64,000 bases of DNA from Ptiloglossa arizonensis (GCF_051014685.1 NW_027479257.1:1-64000); one strand, 5' to 3'. Numbered from the stretch's first letter, positions 32,419 through 49,667 are shown. Translations and numbers: made by a program. Notes: generated by a model from the letters alone, not told the origin.

Positions 32419-35015
32419 TTTGACGTTATACGTTATACGGTATACGTTATACGTTATGCGTTATACGTTATACGTTATACGTTATACGTTATACGTTTGA
32501 CGTTATACGTTATACGGTATACGTTATGCGTTATACGCTATACGTTATGCGTTATAGGATATACGTTATACGTGATACGTTGTACGTTATACGTTATACG
32601 TTATACGTAATACGTAATACGTTATACGTTATACGTTATACGTTACACGTTATACGTTATACGTTATACGTTATAAGTTATACGTTATACGTTATACGTT
32701 ATTACGTTATACGTTACACGTTATACGTTATACGTTATACGTTATACGTTATACGTTATACGTTATACGGTATACGTTATACGTTATGCGTTATACGTTA
32801 TACGTTATACGTTATACGTTATACGTTTGACGTTATACGTTATACGGTATACGTTATGCGTTATACGCTATACGTTATGCTTTATAGGATATACGTTATG
32901 CGTTATAGGATATACGTTATACGTGATACGTTGTACGTTATACGTTATACGTTGTACGTTATACGTTATACGTTATACGTTATACGTTATACGTTATACG
33001 TTATACGTTATACGTTATACCTTATACGTTATACGTTATACGTTATACGTTATACGTTATACGTTATACGTTATACGTTTGACGTTATACGTTATACGGT
33101 ATACGTTATACGTTATGCGTTATAGGTTATACGTTATACGTTATACGTTATACGTTATACGTTATACGTTATACGTTATACGTTATACGGTATACGTTAT
33201 GCGTTATACGCTATACGTTATGCGTTATAGGATATACGTTATACGTGATACGTTGTACGTTATACGTTATACGTTATACGTAATACGTAATACGTTATAC
33301 GTTATACGTTATACGTTACACGTTATACGTTATACGTTATACGTTATACGTTATACGTTATACGTTATACGTTATACGTTATACGTTATACGTTATACGT
33401 TATACGTTGTACGTTATACGTTCGACGTTATACGTTATAAGTTATACGTTATACGTTATACGTTATACGTTATACATTATGCGTTATACGCTATACGTAA
33501 TGCGTTATAGGTCATACCTTATACGTGATACGTCATACGTTAAACGTTATACGTGATACGTTATACGTTATACGTTATACGTTATACGTTGTACGTTATA
33601 CGTTATATGTAATATGTAATACGTTATACGTTATACGCTATACGTTATACGTTACACGTTATACGTTATACGTTATGCGTTATACGTTATACGTTATTCG
33701 TTATACGTTATACGTAATACGTTGTACGTTATACGTTATACGTTATACGTTATACGTTATACGTTATACGTTAAACGTTATACGTTATACGTTATACGTT
33801 ATACGTTTGACGTTATACGTTATACGGTATACGTTACACGTTATGCGTTATACGTTATACGTTATACGTTATACGTTATACGTTTGACGTTATACGTTAT
33901 ACGGTATACGTTATGCGTTATACGCTATACGTTATGCGATATAGGATATACGTTATGCGTTATAGGATATACGTTATACGTGATACGTTGTACGTTATAC
34001 GTTATACGTTGTACGTTATACGTTATACGTTATACGTTATACGTTATACGTTATACGTTATACGTTATACGTTATACCTTATACGTTATACGTTATACGT
34101 TATACGTTATACGTTATACGTTATACGTTATACGTTATACGTTAGACGTTATAGGTTATACGTAATACGTAATACGTTATACGTTATACGTTATACGTTA
34201 CACGTTATACGTTATACGTTATACGTTATACGTTATACGTTATACGTTATACGTTATACGTTATACGTTATACGTTATACGCTATACGTTATACGTTGTA
34301 CGTTATGCGTTATACGTTATGCGTTATACGTTATACGTTATACGTTATACGTTGTACGTTATACGTTATACGTTATACGTTATACGTTATACGTTATTCG
34401 TTATACGTTATACGTTATACGTTATACGTTATACGTTATACGTTATACGTTATACGTTATACGTCATACGTTATACGTTATACGTTATACGTTATACATT
34501 ATACGTTATACGTTATACGTTATACGTTATACGTTATTCGTTATACGTTATACGTTATACGTTATACGTTATACGTTATACGTTATACGTTATACGTTAT
34601 TCGTTATACGTTACTCGTTATACGTAATATGTAATACGTTTTACGTTATAAGTTATACGTTATACGTTATACGTTATTCGTTATACGTTATACGTTATAC
34701 GTTATACGTTATACGGTATAGGTTATGCGTTATACATTATACGATATACGTTATACGTTATACGTTATACGTTAAACGTTATACGTTATACGTTATACGT
34801 TATACGTTATACGTTATACGTTATACGTTATACGTTGTACGTTATACGTTGTACGTTATACGTTGTACGTTATACGTTATACGTCATACGTTATACGTTA
34901 TACGTTATACGTTATACGTTATACGTTATTAGTTATACGTCATACGTTATACGTTATACGTTATACGTTATACGTTATACGTTATACGTTATACGTTATA
35001 CGTTATACGTTATAC
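32419..35015 (+). repeat. Large satellite segmental duplication, copy 1 (partner at 60.3-64.0 kb)
   Basis: Ordered variants here match those to the right of the retrotransposon. TTTGACG at 32419 matches 60291, the octamer TTATTACG at 32699 matches 60571, and the rare TTCGACG at 33421 matches 61293, all at offset 27872. Further on, TTATTAG at 34926 matches 63911 (offset 28985), because the partner has gained a 1106-bp tandem duplication. The shared register break and rare heptamers make this common descent rather than coincidence. Confidence 0.9.
32699..32706 (+). repeat. Octamer register break (TTATTACG), shared with 60571-60578
   Basis: This unit is 8 bp (TTATTACG) instead of 7. The identical octamer in the identical context is at 60571-60578, proving duplication of this segment after the indel arose. 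Confidence 0.9.
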
Positions 35016-36780
35016 GTTATACGTTATACGTTATACGTTATACGTTATACGTTATACGTTATACGTTTTACGTTATACGTTATACGTTGTACGTTATACG
35101 TTGTACGTTATACGTTGTACGTTATACGTTGTACGTTATACGTTGTACGTTATACGTTATACGTTATACGTTATACGTTATACGTTATACGTTACACGTT
35201 ATACGTTATACGTTATACGTTATACGTTATACGTTATACGTTACTCGTTATACGTAAAATGTAATACGTTTTACGTTATAAGTTATACGTTATACGTTAA
35301 ACGTTATACGTTATACGTTATACGTTATACGTTATACGCTATACGTTATACGTTGTACGTTATGCGTTATACGTTATGCGTTATACGTTATACGTTATAC
35401 GTTATACGTTGTACGTTATACGTTTGACGTTATACGTTATACGGTATACGTTATACGTTATGCGTTATACGTTATACGTTATACGTTATACGTTATACGT
35501 TTGACGTTATACGTTATACGGTATACGTTATGCGTTATACGCTATACGTTATGCGTTATAGGATATACGTTATGCGTTATAGGATATACGTTATACGTGA
35601 TACGTTGTACGTTATACGTTATACGTTATACGTTATACGTTATACGTTATACGTTATACGTTATACGTTATACGTTATACGTTATACGTTATACGTTATA
35701 CGTTATACGTTATGCGTTATACGTTATACGTTATACGGTATACGTTATGCGTTATACGTTATACGTTATACGCTATACGTTATACGTTCTACGTTTTACG
35801 TTATACGTTATACGTTATACGATATACGTTATACGTTATACGTTATGCGTTATAGGATATACGTTATACGTTATACGTTATACGTTATACGTTATACGTT
35901 ATACGTTATACGTTATACGGTATACGTTATGCGTTATACGTTATACGTTATACGTTATACGTTATACGTTACACGTTTTACGTTATACGTTATACGTTAT
36001 ACGATATACGTTATACGTTATACGTTATGCGTTATAGGATATACGTTATACGTTATACGTTATACGTTATACGTTATACATTATACGTTATACGTTATAC
36101 GTTATACGTTATACGTTATAGGTTGTACGTTATACGTTATACGTTATACGTTATACGTTATACGTTATACGTTATACGTTATACGTTATACGTTATACGT
36201 TATACGTCATACGTTATACGTTATACGTTATACGTTATACATTATACGTTATACGTTATACGTTATACGTTATACGTTATACGTTATACGTTATACGTTA
36301 TGCGTTATACGTTATACGTTATACGTTATACGTTATACGTTATACGTTATACGTTATACGTTTGACGTTATACGTTATACGGTATACGTTATACGTTATG
36401 CGTTATACGTTATACGTTATACGTTATACGTTATACGTTTGACGTTATACGTTATACGGTATACGTTATGCGTTATACGCTATACGTTATGCGTTATACG
36501 CTATACGTTATGCGTTATAGGATATACGTTATGCGTTATAGGATATACGTTATACGTGATACGTTGTACGTTATACGTTATACGTTATACGTTATACGTT
36601 ATACGTTATACGTTATACGTTATACGTTATACGTTATACGTTCTACGTTATACGATATACGTTATACGTTATACGTTATACGTTATACGTTATACGTTAT
36701 ACGTTATACGTTATACGTTATACGTTATACGTTATACGTTATACGTTATACGTTATACGTTATACGTTATACGTTATACG

Positions 36781-36892
36781 TTACACGTTATACGTTACAC
36801 GTTATACGTTACACGTTATACGTTACACGTTATACGTTACACGTTATACGTTACACGTTATACGTTACACGTTATACGTTACACGTTATACG
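36781..36892 (+). repeat. 14-bp dimer repeat (TTACACG-TTATACG) x8
   Basis: TTACACG alternates strictly with TTATACG, with TTACACG starting at 36781, 36795, 36809, 36823, 36837, 36851, 36865 and 36879. This is a nascent dimeric higher-order unit embedded in the 7-mer array, as expected from local slippage of a 14-bp register. Confidence 0.93.
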
Positions 36893-38398
36893 TTATACGT
36901 TATACGTTATACGTTATACGTTATACGTTATACGTTATACGTTATACGTTATACGTTATACGTTGTACGTTATACGCTATACGTTATACGTTGTACGTTA
37001 TGCGTTATGCGTTATGCGTTATACGTTATACGTTATACGTTATACGTTGTACGTTATACGTTATACGTTATACGTTATACGTTATTCGTTATACGTTATA
37101 CGTTATACGTTATACGTTATACGTTATACGTTATACGTTAAACGTTATACGTTATACGTTATACGTTATACGATATACGTTATACGTTATACGTTGTACG
37201 TTATACGTTATACGTTATACGTTATACGTTATACGTTATACGTTATACGTTATACGTTATACGTTATACGTTATACGTTATACGTTATACGTTATACGTT
37301 ATGCGTTATACGTTATACGTTATACGGTATACGTTATGCGTTATACGTTATACGTTATACGCTATACGTTATACGTTCTACGTTTTACGTTATACGTTAT
37401 ACGTTATACGATATACGTTATACGTTATACGTTATGCGTTATAGGATATACGTTATACGTTATACGTTATACGTTATACGTTATACGTTATACGTTATAC
37501 GTTATACGTTATACGTTATACGTTATACGTTGTACGTTATACGTTGTACGTTATACGTTACACGTTATACGTTATACGTTATACGTTATACGTTATACGT
37601 TATACGTTATACGTTATACGTTATACGTTATACGATATACGTTATACGTTATACGTTATACGTTATACGTTATACGTTATACGTTATACGTTTTACGTTA
37701 TACGTTATACGTTATACGTTATACGTTATACGTTATACGTTATACGTTATACGTTATACGTTGTACGTTATACGTTATACGTTATACGTTATACGTTATA
37801 CGTTATACGTTATACGTTATACGTTATACGTTATACGTTATACGTTATACGTTATACGTTAAACGTTATACGTTATACGTTATACGTTATACGATATACG
37901 TTATACGTTATACGTTGTACGTTATACGTTATACGTTATACGATATACGTTATACGTTATACGTTATGCGTTATAGGATATACGTTATACGTTATACGTT
38001 ATACGTTATACGTTATACATTATACGTTATACGTTATACGTTATACGTTATACGTTACTCGTTATACGTAATATGTAATACGTTTTACGTTATAAGTTAT
38101 ACGTTATACGTTATACGTTATACGTTATACGTTATACGTTATACGTTATACGTTATACGTTATACTTTATACGTTATACGTTATACGTTATACGTTATAC
38201 GGTATACGTTATGCGTTACACGTTATACGTTATACGTTATACGTTATACGTTACACGTTTTACGTTATACGTTATACGTTATACGTTATACGTTATACGT
38301 TATACGTTATACGTTATACGTTAAACGTTATACGTTATACGTTATACGTTATACGTTATACGTTATACGTTATACGTTATACGTTATACGTTGTACGT

Positions 38399-41300
38399 TA
38401 TACGTTGTACGTTATACGTTGTACGTTATACGTTAAACGTTATACGTTATACGTTATACGTTATACGTTATACGTTATACGTTATACGTTAAACGTTATA
38501 CGTTATACGTTATACGTTATACGTTATACGTTATACGTTATACGTTATACGTTATACGTTGTACGTTATACGTTGTACGTTATACGTTGTACGTTATACG
38601 TTATACGTTATACGTTATACGTTATACATTATACGTTATACGTTATACGTTATACGTTATACGTTAAACGTTATACGTTATACGTTATACGTTATACGTT
38701 ATACGCTATACGTTATACGTTGTACGTTATGCGTTATACGTTATGCGTTATACGTTATACGTTATACGTTATACGTTGTACGTTATACGTTATACGTTAT
38801 ACGTTATACGTTATACGTTATTCGTTATACGTTATACGTTATACGTTATACGTTATACGTTATACGTTATACGTTATACGTTATACGTCATACGTTATAC
38901 GTTATACGTTATACGTTATACATTATACGTTATACGTTATACGTTATACGTTATACGTTATACGTTATTCGTTATACGTTATACGTTATACGTTATACGT
39001 TATACGTTATACGTTATACGTTATTCGTTATACGTTACTCGTTATACGTAATATGTAATACGTTTTACGTTATAAGTTATACGTTATACGTTATACGTTA
39101 TTCGTTATACGTTATACGTTATACGTTATACGTTATACGGTATAGGTTATGCGTTATACATTATACGATATACGTTATACGTTATACGTTATACGTTAAA
39201 CGTTATACGTTATACGTTATACGTTATACGTTATACGTTATACGTTATACGTTATACGTTATACGTTGTACGTTATACGTTGTACGTTATACGTTGTACG
39301 TTATACGTTATACGTTATACGTTATACGTTATACGTTATACGTTATACGTTATACGTTATACGTTATTAGTTATACGTCATACGTTATACGTTATACGTT
39401 ATACGTTATACGTTATACGTTATACGTTATACGTTATACGTTATACGTTATACGTTATACGTTATACGTTATACGTTATACGTTATACGTTATACGTTAT
39501 ACGTTATACGTTATACGTTATACGTTATACGTTATACGTTATACGTTATACGTTATACGTTATACGTTATACGTTATACGTTATACGTTATACGTTATAC
39601 GTTATATGTTATACGTTATACGTTATACGTTATACGTTATACGTTATACGTTATACGTTATACGTTATACGTTATACGTTATACGTTATACGTTAAACGT
39701 TATACGTTTTACGTTATACGTTATACGATATACGTTATACGTTATACGTTGTACGTTATACGTTATACGTTATACGATATACGTTATACGTTATACGTTA
39801 TGCGTTATAGGATATACGTTATACGTTATACGTTATACGTTATACGTTATACATTATACGTTATACGTTATACGTTATACGTTATACGTTACTCGTTATA
39901 CGTAATATGTAATACGTTTTACGTTATAAGTTATACGTTATACGTTATACGTTATACGTTATACGTTATACGTTATACGTTATACGTTATACGTTATACG
40001 TTATACGTTATACGTTATACGTTATACGTTATACGTTATACGGTATACGTTATGCGTTACACGTTATACGTTATACGTTATACGTTATACGTTACACGTT
40101 TTACGTTATACGTTATACGTTATACGATATACGTTATACGTTATACGTTATGCGTTATAGGATATACGTTATACGTTATACGTTATACGTTATACGTTAT
40201 ACATTATACGTTATACGTTATACGTTATACGTTATACGTTATAGGTTGTACGTTATACGTTATACGTTATACGTTATACGTTATACGTTATACGTTATAC
40301 GTTATGCGTTATAGGATATACGTTATACGTTATACGTTATACGTTATACGTTATACATTATACGTTATACGTTATACGTTATACGTTATACGTTACTCGT
40401 TATACGTAATATGTAATACGTTTTACGTTATAAGTTATACGTTATACGTTATACGTTATACGTTATACGTTATACGTTATACGTTATACGTTATACGTTA
40501 TACTTTATACGTTATACGTTATACGTTATACGTTATACGGTATACGTTATGCGTTACACGTTATACGTTATACGTTATACGTTATACGTTACACGTTTTA
40601 CGTTATACGTTATACGTTATACGTTATACGTTATACGTTATACGTTATACGTTATACGTTAAACGTTATACGTTATACGTTATACGTTATACGTTATACG
40701 TTATACGTTATACGTTATACGTTATACGTTGTACGTTATACGTTGTACGTTATACGTTGTACGTTATACGTTAAACGTTATACGTTATACGTTATACGTT
40801 ATACGTTATACGTTATACGTTATACGTTAAACGTTATACGTTATACGTTATACGTTATACGTTATACGTTATACGTTATACGTTATACGTTATACGTTGT
40901 ACGTTATACGTTGTACGTTATACGTTGTACGTTATACGTTATACGTTATACGTTATACGTTATACATTATACGTTATACGTTATACGTTATACGTTATAC
41001 GTTAAACGTTATACGTTATACGTTATACGTTATACGTTATACGCTATACGTTATACGTTGTACGTTATGCGTTATACGTTATGCGTTATACGTTATACGT
41101 TATACGTTATACGTTGTACGTTATACGTTATACGTTATACGTTATACGTTATACGTTATTCGTTATACGTTATACGTTATACGTTATACGTTATACGTTA
41201 TACGTTATACGTTATACGTTATACGTCATACGTTATACGTTATACGTTATACGTTATACATTATACGTTATACGTTATACGTTATACGTTATACGTTATA

Positions 41301-42725
41301 CGTTATTCGTTATACGTTATACGTTATACGTTATACGTTATACGTTATACGTTATACGTTATTCGTTATACGTTACTCGTTATACGTAATATGTAATACG
41401 TTTTACGTTATAAGTTATACGTTATACGTTATACGTTATTCGTTATACGTTATACGTTATACGTTATACGTTATACGGTATAGGTTATGCGTTATACATT
41501 ATACGATATACGTTATACGTTATACGTTATACGTTAAACGTTATACGTTATACGTTATACGTTATACGTTATACGTTATACGTTATACGTTATACGTTAT
41601 ACGTTGTACGTTATACGTTGTACGTTATACGTTGTACGTTATACGTTATACGTTATACGTTATACGTTATACGTTATACGTTATACGTTATACGTTATAC
41701 GTTATTAGTTATACGTCATACGTTATACGTTATACGTTATACGTTATACGTTATACGTTATACGTTATACGTTATACGTTATACGTTATACGTTATACGT
41801 TATACGTTATACGTTATACGTTATACGTTATACGTTATACGTTATACGTTATACGTTATACGTTATACGTTATACGTTATACGTTATACGTTATACGTTA
41901 TACGTTATACGTTATACGTTATACGTTATATGTTATACGTTATACGTTATACGTTATACGTTATACGTTATACGTTATACGTTATACGTTATACGTTATA
42001 CGTTATACGTTATACGTTAAACGTTATACGTTTTACGTTATACGTTATACGATATACGTTATACGTTATACGTTGTACGTTATACGTTATACGTTATACG
42101 ATATACGTTATACGTTATACGTTATGCGTTATAGGATATACGTTATACGTTATACGTTATACGTTATACGTTATACATTATACGTTATACGTTATACGTT
42201 ATACGTTATACGTTACTCGTTATACGTAATATGTAATACGTTTTACGTTATAAGTTATACGTTATACGTTATACGTTATACGTTATACGTTATACGTTAT
42301 ACGTTATACGTTATACGTTATACGTTATACGTTATACGTTATACGTTATACGTTATACGTTATACGGTATACGTTATGCGTTACACGTTATACGTTATAC
42401 GTTATACGTTATACGTTACACGTTTTACGTTATACGTTATACGTTATACGATATACGTTATACGTTATACGTTATGCGTTATAGGATATACGTTATACGT
42501 TATACGTTATACGTTATACGTTATACATTATACGTTATACGTTATACGTTATACGTTATACGTTATAGGTTGTACGTTATACGTTATACGTTATACGTTA
42601 TACGTTATACGTTATACGTTATACGATATACGTTATACGTTATACGTCATACGTTATACGTTATACGTTATACGTTATACATTATACGTTATACGTTATA
42701 CGTTATACGTTATACGTTAAACGTT
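38399..42725 (+). repeat. 2338-bp tandem duplication (334 monomers)
   Basis: The ordered string starting with three TTGTACG units near 38390-38420, followed by TTAAACG units, recurs 2338 bp downstream near 40728-40760 (334 x 7). The match continues for about 1.5 kb, with the offset falling to 2324 by the TTACTCG cassettes near 39890 and 42214, i.e. two monomers lost. The two copies are adjacent, so this looks like recent unequal exchange. Confidence 0.85.
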
Positions 42726-45700
42726 ATACGTTATACGTTATACGTTATACGTTATACGCTATACGTTATACGTTGTACGTTATGCGTTATACGTTATGCG
42801 TTATACGTTATACGTTATACGTTATACGTTGTACGTTATACGTTATACGTTATACGTTATACGTTATACGTTATTCGTTATACGTTATACGTTATACGTT
42901 ATACGTTATACGTTATACGTTATACGTTATACGTTATACGTTATACGTTATACGTTATACGGTATACGTTATGCGTTACACGTTATACGTTATACGTTAT
43001 ACGTTATACGTTACACGTTTTACGTTATACGTTATACGTTATACGATATACGTTATACGTTATACGTTATGCGTTATAGGATATACGTTATTCGTTATAC
43101 GTTATACGTTATACGTTATACATTATACGTTATACGTTATACGTTATACGTTATACGTTATAGGTTGTACGTTATACGTTATACGTTATACGTTATACGT
43201 TATACGTTATACGTTATACGTTATACGTTATACGTTATGCGTTATAGGATATACGTTATACGTTATACGTTATACGTTATACGTTATACATTATACGTTA
43301 TACGTTATACGTTATACGTTATACGTTATAGGTTGTACGTTATACGTTATACGTTATACGTTATACGTTATACGTTATACGCTATACGTTATACGTTGTA
43401 CGTTATGCGTTATACGTTATGCGTTATACGTTATACGTTATACGTTATACGTTTTACGTTATAAGTTATACGTTATACGTTATACGTTATTCGTTATACG
43501 TTATACGTTATACGTTATACGTTATACGGTATAGGTTATGCGTTATACATTATACGATATACGTTATACGTTATACGTTATACGTTAAACGTTATACGTT
43601 ATACGTTATACGTTATACGTTATACGTTATACGTTATACGTTATACGTTATACGTTGTACGTTATACGTTGTACGTTATACGTTGTACGTTATACGTTAT
43701 ACGTTATACGTTATACGTCATACGTTATACGTTATACGTTATACGTTATACGTTATTAGTTATACGTCATACGTTATACGTTATACGTTATACGTTATAC
43801 GTTATACGTTATACGTTATACGTTATACGTTATACGTTATACGTTATACGTTATACGTTATACGTTATACGTTATACGTTATACGTTATACGTTATACGT
43901 TTTACGTTATACGTTATACGTTGTACGTTATACGTTGTACGTTATACGTTGTACGTTATACGTTGTACGTTATACGTTGTACGTTATACGTTATACGTTA
44001 TACGTTATACGTTATACGTTATACGTTACACGTTATACGTTATACGTTATACGTTATACGTTATACGTTATACGTTACTCGTTATACGTAAAATGTAATA
44101 CGTTTTACGTTATAAGTTATACGTTATACGTTAAACGTTATACGTTATACGTTATACGTTATACGTTATACGCTATACGTTATACGTTGTACGTTATGCG
44201 TTATACGTTATGCGTTATACGTTATACGTTATACGTTATACGTTGTACGTTATACATTATACGTTATACGTTATACGTTATACGTTATACGTTATGCGTT
44301 ATACGTTATACGTTATACGTTATACGTTATACGTTATACGTTATACGTTATACGTTTGACGTTATACGTTATACGGTATACGTTATACGTTATGCGTTAT
44401 ACGTTATACGTTATTCGTTACGCGTTATACGTTATACGTTATACGTTATGCGTTATACGTTATGCGTTATACGTTATACGTTATACGTTGTTCGTTATAC
44501 GTTGTACGTTATACGTTGTACGTTATACGTTATACGTTATACGTTATACGTTATACGTTATATGTTATACGATATACGTTATACGTTATACGTTATACGT
44601 TATACGTTATACGGTATACGTTATACGTTATACGTTATACGTTATACGTTTGACGTTATACGTTATACGGTATACGTTATACGTTATGCGTTATACGTTA
44701 TACGTTATACGTTATACGTTATACGATTGACGTTATACGTTATACGGTATACGTTTTGCGTTATACGATATACGTTATGCATTATAGGATATACGTTATG
44801 CGTTATAGGATATGCGTTATACGTGATACGTTGTACGTTATACGTTATACGTTGTACGTTATACGTTATACGTTATACGTTATACGCTATACGTTATACG
44901 TAATACGTTATACGTTATACGTTATACGTTATACGTTATACGTTATACGTTATACGTTATTCGTTATTCGTTACGCGTTATACGTTATACGTTATACGTT
45001 ATGCGTTATACGTTATGCGTTATACGTTATACGTTATACGTTGTTCGTTATACGTTGTACGTTATACGTTGTACGTTATACGTTATACGTTATACGTTAT
45101 ACGTTATACGTTATACGTTATACGATATACGTTATACGTTATACGTTATACGTTATACGTTATACGGTATACGTTATACGTTATACGTTATACGTTATAC
45201 GTTTGACGTTATACGTTATACGGTATACGTTATGCGTTATACGATATACGTTATGCGTTATAGGATATACGTTATGCGTTATAGGATATGCGTTATACGT
45301 GATACGTTGTACGTTATACGTTATACGTTGTACGTTATACGTTATACGTTATACGTTATACGCTATACGTTATACGTAATACGTTATACGTTATACGTTA
45401 TACGTTACACGTTATACGTTATACGTTATACGTTATACGTTGTACGTTATACGTTGTACGTTATACGTTATACGTTATACGTTATACGTTATACGTTATA
45501 CGTTATACGTTATACGTTATACGTTATACGTTATACGTTTTACGTTATACGTTATACGTTCTACGTTATACATTATACGTTATACGTTATACGTTATACG
45601 TTATACGTTATACGTTATTCGTTGTACGTTATACGTTATACGTTATACGTTATACGTTATATGTTATACGTTACTCGTTATACGTAATATGTAATACGTT

Positions 45701-48700
45701 TTACGTTATAAGTTATACGTTATACGTTATACGTTATACGTTATACGTTATACGTTATACGTTATACGTTATACGTTATACGTTATACGTTATACGTTAT
45801 ACGGTATACGTTATGCGTTATACATTATACGTTATACGTTATACGTTATACGTTATACGTTATACGTTATACGTTTGACGTTATACGTTATACGGTATAC
45901 GTTATACGTTATGCGTTATACGTTATACGTTATACGTTATACGTTATACGTTTGACGTTATACGTTATACGGTATACGTTATGCGTTATACGCTATACGT
46001 TATGCGTTATAGGATATACGTTATGCGTTATAGGATATACGTTATACGTGATACGTTGTACGTTATACGTTATACGTTATACGTTATACGTTATACGTTA
46101 TACGTTATACGTTATACGTTATACGTTATACGTTATACGTTATACGTTATACGTTATACGTTATACGTTATACGTTATACGTTATACGTTATACGTTATA
46201 CGTTATACGTTATACGTTATACGTTATACGTTATACGGTATACGTTATACGTTATGCGTTATACGTTATACGTTATACGTTATACGTTATACGTTTGACG
46301 TTATACGTTATACGGTATACGTTATGCGTTATACGATATACGTTATGCGTTATAGGATATACGTCATGCGTTATAGGATATACGTTATACGTGATACGTT
46401 GTACGTTATACGTTATACGTTGTACGTTATACGTTATACGTTATACGTTATACGCTATACGTTATACGTAATACGTTATACGTTATACGTTATACGTTTG
46501 ACGTTATACGTTATACGGTATACGTTATACGTTATGCGTTATACGTTATACGTTATACGTTATACGTTATACGTTTGACGTTATACGTTATACGGTATAC
46601 GTTATGCGTTATACGCTATACGTTATGCGTTATAGGATATACGTTATGCGTTATAGGATATACGTTATACGTGATACGTTGTACGTTATACGTTATACGT
46701 TATACGTTATACGTTATACGTTATACGTTATACGTTATACGTTATACGTTATACGTTATACGTTATACGTTATACGTTATACGTTATACGTTATACGTTA
46801 TACGTTATACGTTATACGTTATACGTTATACGTTATACGTTATACGTTATACGTTATACGTTATACGTTATACGTTATACGGTATACGTTATGCGTTATA
46901 CATTATACGTTATACGTTATACGTTATACGTTATACGTTATACGTTATACGTTTGACGTTATACGTTATACGGTATACGTTATACGTTATGCGTTATACG
47001 TTATACGTTATACGTTATACGTTATACGTTTGACGTTATACGTTATACGGTATACGTTATGCGTTATACGCTATACGTTATGCGTTATAGGATATACGTT
47101 ATGCGTTATAGGATATACGTTATACGTGATACGTTGTACGTTATACGTTATACGTTATACGTTATACGTTATACGTTATACGTTATACGTTATACGTTAT
47201 ACGTTATACGTTATACGTTATACGTTATACGTTATACGTTATACGTTATACGTTATACGTTATACGTTATACGTTATACGTTATACGTTATACGTTATAC
47301 GTTTTACGTTATACGTTATACGTTATACGTTATACGTTATACGTTATACGTTATACGTTGTACGTTATACGTTATTCGTTATACGTTATGCGTTATACGT
47401 TATACGTTATACGTTATACGTTATACGTTATACGTTATACGTTATACGTTATACGTTATACGTTATACGTTATACGTTATACGTTATACGTTATACGTTA
47501 TACGTTACACGTTATACGTTATTCGTTACGCGTTATACGTTATACGTTATACGTTATGCGTTATACGTTATGCGTTATACGTTATACGTTATACGTTATA
47601 CGTTGTTCGTTATACGTTGTACGTTATACGTTGTACGTTATACGTTTTACGTTATACGTTGTACGTTATACGTTATACGTTATACGTTATACGTTATACG
47701 TTATACGTAATACGTTATACGTTATACGTTATACGTTACACGTTATACGTTATACGTTATACGTTATACGTTATACGTTGTACGTTATACGTTGTACGTT
47801 ATACGTTATACGTTATACGTTATACGTTATACGTTATACGTTATACGTTATACGTTATACGTTATACGTTATACGTTATACGTTATACGTTATACGTTAT
47901 ACGTTATACGTTATACGTTATACGTTATACGTTATACGTTATACGTTATACGTTATACGTTATACGGTATACGTTATACGTTATGCGTTATACGTTATAC
48001 GTTATACGTTATACGTTATACGTTTGACGTTATACGTTATACGGTATACGTTATGCGTTATACGATATACGTTATGCGTTATAGGATATACGTCATGCGT
48101 TATAGGATATACGTTATACGTGATACGTTGTACGTTATACGTTATACGTTGTACGTTATACGTTATACGTTATACGTTATACGCTATACGTTATACGTAA
48201 TACGTTATACGTTATACGTTATACGTTTGACGTTATACGTTATACGGTATACGTTATACGTTATGCGTTATACGTTATACGTTATACGTTATACGTTATA
48301 CGTTTGACGTTATACGTTATACGGTATACGTTATGCGTTATACGCTATACGTTATGCGTTATAGGATATACGTTATGCGTTATAGGATATACGTTATACG
48401 TGATACGTTGTACGTTATACGTTATACGTTATACGTTATACGTTATACGTTATACGTTATACGTTATACGTTATACGTTATACGTTATACGTTATACGTT
48501 ATACGTTATACGTTATACGTTATACGTTATACGTTATACGTTATACGTTTTACGTTATACGTTATACGTTATACGTTATACGTTATACGTTATACGTTAT
48601 ACGTTGTACGTTATACGTTATTCGTTATACGTTATGCGTTATACGTTATACGTTATACGTTATACGTTATACGTTATACGTTATACGTTATACGTTATAC

Positions 48701-49590
48701 GTTATACGTTATACGTTATACGTTATACGTTATACGTTATACGTTATACGTTATACGTTATACGTTATACGTTATACGTTATTCGTTACGCGTTATACGT
48801 TATACGTTATACGTTATGCGTTATACGTTATGCGTTATACGTTATACGTTATACGTTGTTCGTTATACGTTGTACGTTATACGTTGTACGTTATACGTTT
48901 TACGTTATACGTTGTACGTTATACGTTATACGTTATACGTTATACGTTATACGTTATACGTAATACGTTATACGTTATACGTTATACGTTAAACGTTATA
49001 CGTTATACGTTATACGTTATACGTTGTACGTTATACGTTGTACGTTATACGTTATACGTTATACGTTATACGTTATACGTTATACGTTATACGTTATACG
49101 TTATACGTTATACGTTATACGTTATACGTTATACGTTATACGTTATACGTTATACGTTATACGTTATACGTTATACGTTATACGTTATACGTTATACGTT
49201 ATACGGTATACGTTATACGTTATGCGTTATACGTTATACGTTATACGTTATACGTTATACGTTTGACGTTATACGTTATACGGTATACGTTATGCGTTAT
49301 ACGATATACGTTATGCGTTATAGGATATACGTCATGCGTTATAGGATATACGTTATACGTGATACGTTGTACGTTACACGTTATACGTTGTACGTTATAC
49401 GTTATACGTTATACGTTATACGCTATACGTTATACGTAATACGTTATACGTTATACGTTATACGTTACACGTTATACGTTATACGTTATACGTTATACGT
49501 TATACGTTATACGTTATACGTTATACGTTATACGTTATACGTTATACGTTATACGTTATACGTTATACGTTTTACGTTATACGTTATACG

Positions 49591-49667
49591 TTGTACGTTA
49601 TACGTTGTACGTTATACGTTGTACGTTATACGTTGTACGTTATACGTTGTACGTTATACGTTGTACG
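49591..49667 (+). repeat. 14-bp dimer repeat (TTGTACG-TTATACG), six copies
   Basis: TTGTACG alternates with TTATACG, starting at 49591, 49605, 49619, 49633, 49647 and 49661. Related dimer runs have five copies at 35087-35149 and 43921-43983, and six at 50361-50437 and 52587-52663. Each is preceded by TTTTACG and two TTATACG units, so these are paralogous copies of one locus differing in dimer number. Confidence 0.92.

Larger units (their letters stand above)
35423..43470 (+). repeat. Satellite block F: mixed TTTGACG/GTATACG modules and pure runs
   Basis: Modules containing TTTGACG followed two units later by GTATACG alternate with purer runs. TTTGACG at 35423 and 35500 are 77 bp (11 monomers) apart, a subunit spacing that recurs elsewhere (46497 and 46574). 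The block also contains a run of alternating TTACACG and TTATACG units at about 36781-36892 and a 2338-bp tandem duplication at about 38.4-42.7 kb. No gene is seen. Confidence 0.8.

Noticed and set aside
35530..38436. 968-codon + strand open frame of YVIRYTL heptads (and dozens of similar ones) as a repetitive structural protein gene
   Set aside because: The same peptide appears in all three + frames, its length follows the array, and starts arise from variant ATG, TTG or GTG within heptamers. There is no promoter, no codon-position bias and no non-repeat domain.
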